Source of the DNA: Actinoplanes sp. NBRC 103695
GTDB lineage: Bacteria > Actinomycetota > Actinomycetes > Mycobacteriales > Micromonosporaceae
Assembly: GCF_030269485.1 (NCBI RefSeq)
Contig: NZ_BSTL01000037.1
Coordinates: 21,993 to 85,992, forward strand
Direction: 5' to 3'
DNA length: 64,000 nucleotides
Every line of letters begins with the position of its first letter. Within the stretch, counting starts at the first letter, position 1. Positions 19,652 to 26,840 of the stretch are shown piece by piece. The notes beneath the pieces are model-generated. The model searched no databases. It saw only the letters and a program-made list of their open reading frames with translations, and was not told where the DNA came from. The position numbers were made by a program, and so were the translations under genes.

Positions 19652-20410
19652 ATGGCGTCATGCCGGTCGATCAAAACGGTAGCCGACTTTCGCCACGACG
19701 GTTTCGTCGTAATCCCCAATGTCTTGTCTGACGAGCAGATCGCGGCGGGTCAGCATTTGGTCGCCAATCTCCTCGCGGCGGACCCTGCCCCCGACGGACA
19801 CGTCGGCCCCCATTTTCTGTGGCCACGTTTCCCGGCGGATGGGCATCCGCTGCTCGCCTTCTACCGAGAGGTGGGGTTGTCGCGATTGGCCGCGCAGCTG
19901 CTGCGGTCGGATCTTGACGTGCAGGAGCCCGACTTCGCGCAGGTCGCGATCACTACGCCGCCGTGGCCGCACCGGCCGGGCGGCCCACACGTTGACGGCC
20001 TGACACCGGGCGAGGCTGACGGTCGTCCAGGAACTTTCACCATGTTGGCCGGCATTTGGCTGACAGACCATCGCCAGGAGGACCGCGGCAATCTTTGGAT
20101 GTGGCCAGGTACGCACGTACGCTTCGGCCGGTATCTCGCCGAGCGCGGAGCCGATGCCCTGACCCGGGTCGAGGACATGAACGACGGGCCTTACCCCAGG
20201 ATCGAACTGGGAATGCCGACGCAGGCCACCGGAGCAGCCGGAAGCGTTCTGTTCGCGCATTACCTGCTGGCCCATAACGTCGGCAATCATGACGGCGCCA
20301 CCGGAGACGAACGCCGCGAAACCATCTACTACCGTCTGCTGGCCACCGGCCATCGTGATCGATGGCGCCAAGCAGTCACGGACCCGCTCGCAGAATTCCG
20401 CTCAAGCTGA
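19652..20410 (+). CDS. Phytanoyl-CoA dioxygenase (PhyH) family Fe(II)/2-oxoglutarate oxygenase
   Basis: 252 aa from the ATG at 19652; an ATG at 19601 would add 17 residues, and the open frame reaches 19547. The 2-His-1-carboxylate facial triad is visible: GGPHVDG (near 113) and the distal His in LLAHNVGNHD (near 208), followed by the 2-oxoglutarate-binding Arg in RRETIYYRL. The family hydroxylates small molecules, often natural products. Substrate unknown. It stands alone among gene fragments, with no operon partner. Confidence 0.85.
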   Translation: MASCRSIKTVADFRHDGFVVIPNVLSDEQIAAGQHLVANLLAADPAPDGHVGPHFLWPRFPADGHPLLAFYREVGLSRLAAQLLRSDLDVQEPDFAQVAITTPPWPHRPGGPHVDGLTPGEADGRPGTFTMLAGIWLTDHRQEDRGNLWMWPGTHVRFGRYLAERGADALTRVEDMNDGPYPRIELGMPTQATGAAGSVLFAHYLLAHNVGNHDGATGDERRETIYYRLLATGHRDRWRQAVTDPLAEFRSS

Positions 20411-20439
20411 CCGCGACAATCTCGGGATCCGTACAGGGA

Positions 20440-20545
20440 ATGCCGCCCGCGACTACGAACGCGACCCGAGCGTGTCCGAGGAACTGATCCGCTGGGCCGA
20501 TATCAACCAGATGCTGCGCCGTAGCCTCGCTGCTGTCACCGGCTG
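20440..20545 (+). pseudogene. IS5-type transposase C-terminal remnant
   Basis: AARDYERDPSVSEELIRWA followed by DINQMLRRSL resembles the conserved R-D-Y-E-R ... I-x-W-A-x-I-x-x-M-x-R-R-L end of IS5-family transposases. Only about 35 codons survive. It is read in the same frame as the following LuxR fragment, a chance fusion. Confidence 0.5.
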
Positions 20546-20614
20546 CCACCCATGCGCCGATCGAGCGCTTCCTGTCCCGCCCCGGCGGCGTCAGCGCCGT
20601 ACCCGACCTCCAAG

Positions 20615-20800
20615 GCCACTCTCCCCCTCGGCCGACCGTGAACGCGAGATAACCGCACTGGCGGCGCATGGCTTGTCGAAAACCGAGATTGGAGGCAGAT
20701 TGTTCGTATGTCCTCTTACCATGCGCACATATGTCCACTTGGCGATGACGAAGGAGAGGGCACGCGACCGCGCCTCAACTGGTCGGCGACATTTCCATCC
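20615..20800 (+). pseudogene. LuxR/NarL response-regulator DNA-binding domain remnant
   Basis: DREREITALAAHGLSKTEIG, then GRLFVCPLTMRTYVHLAMTK and ERARDRA, is a LuxR-type HTH with substitutions at normally conserved sites (LFVSPLTVRTHVHRAMTK expected). No receiver domain precedes it; an IS5 fragment does. The usual continuation after the Arg-Asp-Arg-Ala is missing. A kinase of the matching two-component type lies broken at 21120-21592 on the other strand. Confidence 0.65.
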
Positions 20801-20831
20801 GAGTCGCCACAATGAAGACTCCTTGGCCGGG

Positions 20832-20877
20832 CCCGCCGCCGTCGAACTACAGCTCACTGTGGTTCGACGGCGGCGGG
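20832..20877 (-). terminator. Long perfect hairpin
   Basis: CCCGCCGCCGTCGAAC and its exact complement flank an inner ACAG-CTCA-CTGT stem, giving about 21 pairs with one G-U. It begins 15 bases after the stop of the SnoaL-like fragment on the minus strand and can end transcription from both sides. Confidence 0.7.
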
Positions 20878-20891
20878 AAGATTCCGCCTTG

Positions 20892-21130
20892 CTACATGAA
20901 CAAGGCGTCCTTCACAACCTCCATGTAGAAGCGCGAGCTGCGAATCAGATCCTGATCACGGTCGACAACCAGGACAATGACGCCGCGCTCAGCTTTCCCG
21001 TCCTCGTCGTAGAAATGCCACTCCCCCCACACCTCGTCGGCCACCACCACCGAATGCACAATCTCGGCCTGGACCGTCGGCCGCTGCTCGAACCTCATCA
21101 CCTGGTTGAGCCGCACGTTCTCCCGGCCAG
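20892..21130 (-). pseudogene. SnoaL/NTF2-like protein, C-terminal fragment
   Basis: ENVRLNQVMRFEQRPTVQ, VVVADEVWGEWHFYDEDGKA and RSSRFYMEVVKDALFM are the end of a SnoaL-like fold (Trp-His/Phe-x-x, then R-x-Y-M-E). No N-terminal half or good start exists: at about 21125 the frame runs into the histidine kinase fragment. It retains a natural stop and a terminator, so only the 5' part was lost. Confidence 0.6.
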
Positions 21131-21592
21131 TGCCGCACGGGCACGCTCGCGCATGCCGATCAGCCCGTAACCGTCCGATCCGGCCGGGCCGGGGCGGGCG
21201 CCGGTGTTCAACACGTGAGCGGAGAAGGTGTCCTTGGCGTACGCCAGGGTAATCGTGACGACGGGGTGTACCGCGTGTTTGGTGATGTTGGTCAGGGCCT
21301 CCTGGACGACGCGGAAGACGGTGAGCTCGACCAGCGGGGGCAGCGACCCGCGCGGCCCGTAGGTATGCAGGGTGACGTCGATCCCGGCCGCCCAGCAGGC
21401 CTCGATCAACTCAGGAAACTGGGCCAGGCCCGGCGCCGGCTCGGCGACCCCGGAGGGAGGATCGTCGTCGGAGTCGCGGAGCAAACCCACGGTCGCCTTG
21501 AGCTCCCGCAGCGCGGCGGACGTGGAGCTGCCCAACTCGGCGAGCAGCCCGCGGGCCTGCTCGGGGCGCTTCGTCAGGAGCTCGTGACGTGG
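21120..21592 (-). pseudogene. NarL-type sensor histidine kinase fragment
   Basis: ELLTKRPEQARGLLAELGSS, LRELKATVGLLR, VFRVVQEALTNITKHA (N-box) and GYGLIGMRERARA (G-box) are the dimerisation and ATPase regions of a HisKA_3/HATPase_c kinase. The phospho-acceptor His and everything before it are lost into the BON gene end. The last G-box strand is lost into the SnoaL fragment. A start at 21535 would give 145 aa without the phospho-acceptor His. Confidence 0.75.
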
Positions 21593-22131
21593 ATCCGTTT
21601 CGCGTCCGTCTCGGCCGTACGCACCAGGGCGCCCTCGATCTTCTCCCTGAGCTCGTCGGGCGACGGGCCGGTACGCCGCCGGACCGTGATGAGGTTGCTG
21701 ACCCCCTTGACACCGATGAGGTTACGGACGACCCGTTGCGCCTCACACCGCTCATAGTCCCAGTCCACCTCACCGCGCAGGGTGACCCAGCCGCCGGACA
21801 CCGAGACCTTCACCCTGTCGTCCGGCACGAGAGTGTCCGACTCGAGCGCCCGGGCGACGGATTGCGCCAGATCGACGTCGGTTCGTTCGTGGGCGGAGGC
21901 CAGCCGTACCTCGATGTCGTTGACCACGGCCTTGACCCCGCGGACGCGTAGCGCCGCACGCTCGGCGGCCCACTTCTTGCTGAAGGTGCTCACCGCGCCG
22001 GTCAATGTCGTCACGCCGTTCTCCACGGTCACGCCGATCTCAGCCGGTGCCACCTCGGCGTCCCACGTCATTTCACGCAGCACCTCACGCTCGATGTCCT
22101 CGTCCGTCCGCGTGGTAACTGTGTCTGCCAT
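21574..22131 (-). CDS. BON-domain protein, probably 3'-truncated
   Basis: 185 aa with two full BON domains: IGVTVENGVTTLTGAVST (about 31-48) and VKVSVSGGWVTLRGEVDW (about 107-124), each followed by the V-x-G-V-x-x-V-x-N strand. A third begins (DAKRIHVT) but stops as the histidine kinase fragment starts. Proteins of this kind normally carry three BON repeats, so I infer the end was lost. BON domains bind lipid or peptidoglycan surfaces and occur in stress proteins. There is no signal peptide, so it is probably cytoplasmic. Confidence 0.8.
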   Translation of the reverse strand: MADTVTTRTDEDIEREVLREMTWDAEVAPAEIGVTVENGVTTLTGAVSTFSKKWAAERAALRVRGVKAVVNDIEVRLASAHERTDVDLAQSVARALESDTLVPDDRVKVSVSGGWVTLRGEVDWDYERCEAQRVVRNLIGVKGVSNLITVRRRTGPSPDELREKIEGALVRTAETDAKRIHVTSS

Positions 22132-22270
22132 GCCGTCCTCCCATTCCCATGCGTTCGTACGTCAGCAGTACCGGCCCGCTGTCGGCGCCGAAAGGCACGG
22201 GCCGTCTCGACTCTCCGCCCGGACCGGATGAGCCCGGCTCACCCACGGCGGGGTATAAGCGCGCTGCGCC

Positions 22271-22625
22271 TCAGGACCAGCCGGCGAGAGCATCGCGGAC
22301 GCGTTCCGCCGTCTGTGCCATGGCCCGCGGTCCAGCCGTCGTCGCGTCCCGCGGACCGGCGTCGGCGGCCGCCTCGGCGGCGGCGCGGAGCACCCGGCCC
22401 ATCTCCCTGCGTTCCGGCATCGGGACGCTCCTGCGAAGCTGCGGGAACGCCTCCCGCTCCTCGCGGCGGCAGTGGGCGCTCACCAGGGCTCGCAGGCCGT
22501 CAATCCGGTCGTCGAGGTGGCCGTGGGCGGCGGCTCGCACGGCGTCGGACAACGCGTCGCTGATCCGGCTCTCCTCGTCGAGAAGACGGCCGGCCAGATT
22601 GTCGTCCGGACGCAGCCGGCGCCGG
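22271..22625 (-). pseudogene. Hemerythrin-like HHE protein, 5'-truncated
   Basis: The frame AELTDRRRLRPDDNLAGRLL, GHLDDRIDGLRALVSAHCRR and EEREAFPQLRR matches the second half of an HHE four-helix domain (His-x3-Glu-Glu, E-x-x-x-F-P). It lacks the first metal-binding helices and a credible start; the TTG at 22552 would leave only 93 aa. It ends at 22271, with the usual Ala-rich tail. Confidence 0.5.
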
Positions 22626-22757
22626 TCGGTAAGCTCGGCGGTTCAGGCAGGCCCTGACCTATCACTTCCTGGGGCTGACAAGCTTGACGACGAACGCGAG
22701 GCTGGTGCTGGAAGTGGTCACACCAAGCACGTTAGGCCGTCGGCCGACGCTTGACAG

Positions 22758-22874
22758 GTGGCTGAATTGCCAACAACAGGCAAGGTCGACGTCGGCTCGG
22801 TGGACGCGATCATCAGCATCGCCGAGTTGCACCGACGGATCATCGAAGCGATCGAGCACGGCATGAAGCGCTGA
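22758..22874 (+). CDS. Possible 38-aa small protein
   Basis: A GTG-started frame encodes a short acidic-to-basic helix (GSVDAIISIAELHRRIIEAI). It sits in the 270-bp gap between the hemerythrin fragment and the UvrA-like gene. There is no convincing ribosome site and no family, so it may be a gene end left by rearrangement. Confidence 0.2.
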   Translation: MAELPTTGKVDVGSVDAIISIAELHRRIIEAIEHGMKR

Positions 22875-22894
22875 CGGGCGGGGAGGCCACACGC

Positions 22895-25363
22895 TCAGGA
22901 ACGTCCGAGGCGGCGCGCCAGATGGCGCCCGGTCGCACTGTCCCCGGCCTCGGCGATCGCGGCGGGAGGGCCCGTCGCGACGACCTGGCCGCCCGCGTCC
23001 CCACCGCCCGGGCCGAGATCGATGACCCAGTCGGCGCCGGCGATCGTGTCCAGGTCGTGCTCGACCAGGACGACGGTGTTGCCGGCGTCGACGAGCCGGT
23101 GCAGCTGCCGCAGCAGCAGCGCGATGTCCGCGGGGTGCAGCCCCGCGGTCGGCTCGTCGAGCAGGTAGAGCGCGTGGCCGCGGCGCGCCCGCTGCAACTC
23201 GGTGGCCAGCTTGATGCGCTGGGCCTCGCCACCGCTGAGCTCGGTCGCCGGCTGGCCCAGCCGCAGATAGCCCAGCCCCACCTCCCGGAGCGTCTCAAGG
23301 CTCCGGGAGGCGGCCGGTAGGTGGGCGAGGAACTTGGCGGCGTCGTCGACGGACATCGCCAGCACGTCCGCGATGTTCTTGCCGCGGTAGGTCACCTCCA
23401 GCGTCTCCGCGTTGTACCGCGCGCCGTGGCATTCCGGGCACGGCGCGTAGGTCCCGGGCAGGAACAGCAGTTCGACCGCGACGAACCCCTCGCCCTGGCA
23501 CGTCTCGCACCTGCCTTCCGCGACGTTGAAGGAGAACCGCCCGGCCGCGTACCCGCGCGCCTGCGCCTCGTCCGTCGCCGCGTACAACTTGCGCACCGCG
23601 TCGAACATCCCGGTGTAGGTGGCCAGATTGGACCGGGGCGTGCGGCCGATGGGCCGCTGGTCGACCCGGACCAGCCGGTCGAACGAGTCGAGCCCTGCCG
23701 CGTCCAGCACGTCGACGTCGAGCACCGCCTCGTCGGGCTCGTCGCTCGCCAGCCCGAGGTGGACGCGCACGACCTCGGCAAGGACCTGCGTGACCAGCGT
23801 CGACTTCCCGGAACCGGACACCCCGGTCACCGCGGTCAGCACCCGGAGCGGCACGTCGACGGACACGCCGTGCAGGTTGTGGCGGGAGACGCCGCGCAGG
23901 TGCAGCCAACCCTGGGGCGTACGCGGTCGATGGTCGAGCGACTCGGCCCGGCCGAACAGGTACCGGCTGGTGGCGGACTCCTCGATTGGTTCGAGGCCGG
24001 GGACCGGACCGCTGTACAGCACGCGTCCGCCGCTCTCGCCCGCGCCGGGGCCGATGTCGACCACCCAGTCCGCCCGGCGGACCACGTCCATGTCGTGCTC
24101 CACGACGAACAGCGAGTTGCCCGCCGCCTTCAGCCGGTCCAGCACGTCCAGCAGCGGCTCCGCGTCGGCCGGGTGCAGACCCGCGGAGGGCTCGTCGAGC
24201 ACGTAGACGACCCCGAACAGCCCCGAACGCAACTGGGTGGCGATACGCAGGCGCTGCGCCTCGCCTGGCGACAGCGTCGTCGAGCGGCGCCCGAGGCTGA
24301 GGTACCCCAGGCCGAGGTCGAGCAGCACCTCGACGCGCGCGACCAGGTCGGCGCAGAGCCGGACCGCGACCTCGGTCGTCTCCCCGGACCGGGCGGTCGG
24401 CGTGGCCGCACCGGCCCCGGACATCCCCGCGGCGGGCCGCAGGAGCGCCACGACGGCGGCGAGGGGCATCGCGTTGACGTCGGCGATGGTGCGGCCGGCG
24501 AAGGTCACCGCGAGTGCCTCCGGGCGCAGGCCGCTGCCGTGGCACACCGGGCAGGGCACGCTCCGGACGAACCGCATCGCCCGCTCGCGCATCCGGTCGC
24601 TCGTGGAGTCGGCGAGCACGTGCATGACGTGCCGGCGGGCGCTCCAGAACTTCCCGTAGTAGCCGCTGTCGATGCGGTCACGCTCGGGCTCGACGAGGAC
24701 GGACGGCTGCTCGTCGGTGTAGAGCAGCCAGTCCCGGTCCTTCTTGCTGAGCTTGCGCCACGGCCGGTCGATGTCGATCCCCAGGCCGCTCACGACGCTG
24801 CGCAGGTTGGCGCCCTGCCAGGCGCCCGGCCAGGCCGCGATGGCCCCGTCGCGGATGCTCAGCGACGGGTCCGGGACGAGCAGTTCCTCGGCGACGTCGT
24901 GCACGACGCCCAGTCCTTGACACCGTGGGCAGGCGCCGGCCGCGGTGTTGGGGGAGAACGCCTCGGCCTCCAGCCGCGGGGCGTCCGGCGGGTAGGTCCC
25001 GGCACGCGAGTAGAGCATCCGCAGCAGGTTGGACAGCGTGGTGATGGTGCCGACCGTCGACCGCGAGCTGGGTGCCCCGCGACGCTGCTGCAGGGCCACG
25101 GCCGGGGGCAGGCCGGTGATCTCCTGCACGTGCGGCGCACCGACCTGCTGCAACAGCCGGCGCGCGTACGGCGCGACGGACTCGAAGTACCGGCGCTGCG
25201 CCTCGGCGTAGAGCGTGCCGAAGGCCAGCGACGACTTGCCCGATCCGGAGACGCCGGTAAAGGCGACCATGGCGTCGCGGGGAATGTCGACGTCGACGTT
25301 CCGAAGATTGTTCTCCGCGGCGCCCCGTACACGTACGAACCGGTCATCAACGTCGTTTTCCAC
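22895..25363 (-). CDS. UvrA-like ABC ATPase (short UvrA paralogue)
   Basis: 822 aa from the GTG at 25363; the open frame reaches 25492, but homology starts at DDRFVRVRGAAENNLRNV. Two ABC modules have Walker A GVSGSGKS twice, signatures LSPGEAQRLRIA and LSGGEAQRIKLA, and ends LDEPSAGLHP and LDEPTAGLHP. Zinc Cys pairs appear as CPRCQGLG, CPVCHGSG, CETCQGEG and CPECHGARYN. It is about 130-150 residues shorter than housekeeping UvrA (about 950), consistent with the UvrA2/DrrC-like class lacking the full UvrB-binding region. Those members are linked to DNA damage or intercalating-antibiotic resistance. It stands alone. Confidence 0.9.
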   Translation of the reverse strand: MENDVDDRFVRVRGAAENNLRNVDVDIPRDAMVAFTGVSGSGKSSLAFGTLYAEAQRRYFESVAPYARRLLQQVGAPHVQEITGLPPAVALQQRRGAPSSRSTVGTITTLSNLLRMLYSRAGTYPPDAPRLEAEAFSPNTAAGACPRCQGLGVVHDVAEELLVPDPSLSIRDGAIAAWPGAWQGANLRSVVSGLGIDIDRPWRKLSKKDRDWLLYTDEQPSVLVEPERDRIDSGYYGKFWSARRHVMHVLADSTSDRMRERAMRFVRSVPCPVCHGSGLRPEALAVTFAGRTIADVNAMPLAAVVALLRPAAGMSGAGAATPTARSGETTEVAVRLCADLVARVEVLLDLGLGYLSLGRRSTTLSPGEAQRLRIATQLRSGLFGVVYVLDEPSAGLHPADAEPLLDVLDRLKAAGNSLFVVEHDMDVVRRADWVVDIGPGAGESGGRVLYSGPVPGLEPIEESATSRYLFGRAESLDHRPRTPQGWLHLRGVSRHNLHGVSVDVPLRVLTAVTGVSGSGKSTLVTQVLAEVVRVHLGLASDEPDEAVLDVDVLDAAGLDSFDRLVRVDQRPIGRTPRSNLATYTGMFDAVRKLYAATDEAQARGYAAGRFSFNVAEGRCETCQGEGFVAVELLFLPGTYAPCPECHGARYNAETLEVTYRGKNIADVLAMSVDDAAKFLAHLPAASRSLETLREVGLGYLRLGQPATELSGGEAQRIKLATELQRARRGHALYLLDEPTAGLHPADIALLLRQLHRLVDAGNTVVLVEHDLDTIAGADWVIDLGPGGGDAGGQVVATGPPAAIAEAGDSATGRHLARRLGRS

Positions 25364-25554
25364 AGGGTCTGCGTACCCTCGTCGGCGGCGCCGAATCACC
25401 GCTGTTGAGGCGCCGGGGTCTCGTGGACAGCTGGAACACGGCTTCTCGCTGGTAACGGCAGACAATCCCGCTGACTCCCGGCACTCCGGCATGACTCAGC
25501 CGCCGCCAGTTGAACGCCGACCGTGCCTGATCATCATGTACCGACCGGTGCGTC

Positions 25555-26060
25555 AGACGCCGCGAAGACCGCCAACGGCCCGAGCAGAGCGGTCTTGCCG
25601 CCGTCGCAGTCCTTCATCTGTCACTTCGCCGCGTCGTTCGGTCAGGCCGTCGGTGTAGCCGACAAGCACGGCGCCGACCGGCAGGTCCAGGGTCGGTCGA
25701 AGTAGGTGAGGACCTCGGCGGGCCGGTCACTGATCAACGCGTACGTGCGCCGAGTAACGATCCGATGCCCCTCGCCGCAGAACAGCGCTGACGACCTCGC
25801 TGGACCCTACATCGGTGACGACGATCGGTTTACGCGGTCGGCCACCCGGCCGGCGAATCCCTGCCCGACCGCGAGCCGGAACCCTTGCCACACCTCGTCC
25901 TCCCGACCTCGGGCGACGGTGGCGACCAGCGGGCCGGCGTGGACATCGAGCAACAGCACTGCACGGTGGGACCTCATGCGCGGCTCGCAGGACGGGAAGG
26001 CCGATCTCCATCTCCGAGTCGAACAGGACGGAAGGGCCGTCTGGCGCGGCACAGACCCTG
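25555..26060 (-). pseudogene. GAF-SpoIIE (PP2C) phosphatase remnant
   Basis: On the minus strand, AVLLLDVHAGPLVATVARGR and VWQGFRLAVGQGFAGRVADR (25830-25975) are a GAF domain. About 100 bases later SDRPAEVLTYFDR, and one frame over LDLPVGAVLVGYTDGLTERR (25620-25735), is the end of a SpoIIE/RsbU phosphatase. The middle is deleted and the frame is shifted at least once. This was a sensor phosphatase of partner-switching systems; it is now broken. Confidence 0.6.
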
Positions 26061-26079
26061 AACTTCCCCACCCCGCAGA

Positions 26080-26195
26080 AGTGCTGGAATCGCTCGACGG
26101 CCGGTTCCGCTATCTCGAGATGAACGAGGACGGCTCTCGTCCCGGCCTGCGGACTGCGCAGTTGGGCGCCGTCCACGCGTTGGGGGTGTTGGGTG
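26080..26195 (+). pseudogene. Possible helicase N-terminal fragment
   Basis: DGRFRYLEMNEDGSRPGLRT followed by AQLGAVHALGV resembles the R-x-x-Q-L-G-A-x-H-A lead-in of DEAD/DEAH helicases of phage-defence type. It stops at a G-rich junction just before the IS701 fragment. Short match, weak call. Confidence 0.3.
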
Positions 26196-26218
26196 GGGGT
26201 GGGTAGTTTCATGCTTCA

Positions 26219-26440
26219 GTGACTCCGGATGAGCTTTCTGTTGTGCGGCAACGCTTGGAGGCGTTCGCTGCGGACGTGTTCGCGTCCTTGGCCCGGTCTG
26301 ATCAGCGGGTGAAAGGCGGAACGTATCTGCGTGGGCCGCTGCTGGACGGGCGGCGTAAGTCGATGCGGCCGATGGCGGCCCGGCTCGGGGGTCCGTCGAC
26401 TCTCGCCGGGTCAGACGCCGTGGGTCCAGAACTCCTCGGC
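26219..26440 (+). pseudogene. IS701-type transposase remnant (N-terminal part)
   Basis: The GTG-started frame DELSVVRQRLEAFAADVFAS, SDQRVKGGTYLRGPLLDGRR and KSMRPMAARLG is the characteristic beginning of IS701 transposases. Homology ends near 26385, after MAARLG; the frame then runs into unrelated DNA. The C-terminal counterpart seen at 15950-16235 is on the opposite strand. Confidence 0.65.
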
Positions 26441-26770
26441 TGAGCCCGTGAACGTCCCCGGGTCACCTGCGAGGAAGAACTCGTCCCACGTCGGTCCGTC
26501 GGAGAGCTCCCAGTGCTCGACGGCCACGCCGTCGGAGAAGCGCCACGCGCCCATGCCGACGCGGGTCCATTTCCATTCGCCGCGCGAGGTGCGGAACGTC
26601 CCGTGGACGATGCCGTAGTGGTCGTCGGCGAGGATCTGGTCGAACTCGAGGGGTTCGACGTTGGCGTCGGCCAGGCTCGCCCGCTGCTTCGTGTAGCGGC
26701 GCAGGCCAGCCAGGTCATGGGATCCGCCCAGTACAGCGCCTGGGTCCGCAAGCCGAGCTGACCGACGCCA
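26411..26770 (-). pseudogene. NTF2/SnoaL-like protein, 5'-truncated
   Basis: Reading leftwards: LRRYTKQRASLADANVEPL, FDQILADDHYGIVHGTFRTS, MGAWRFSDGVAVEHWELSDG, PTWDEFFLAGD, natural stop. This is the second half of a SnoaL-like polyketide-cyclase/NTF2 fold. Upstream, in frame, no start or first helix exists; the IS701 fragment abuts its 3' side. Confidence 0.6.
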
Positions 26771-26840
26771 CCGAGGTGCCCCCGCCGGACGCCATCAGTC
26801 GGTGACGTGACCGTGTGGGTGCGCTCCGGAGACGCGCACG

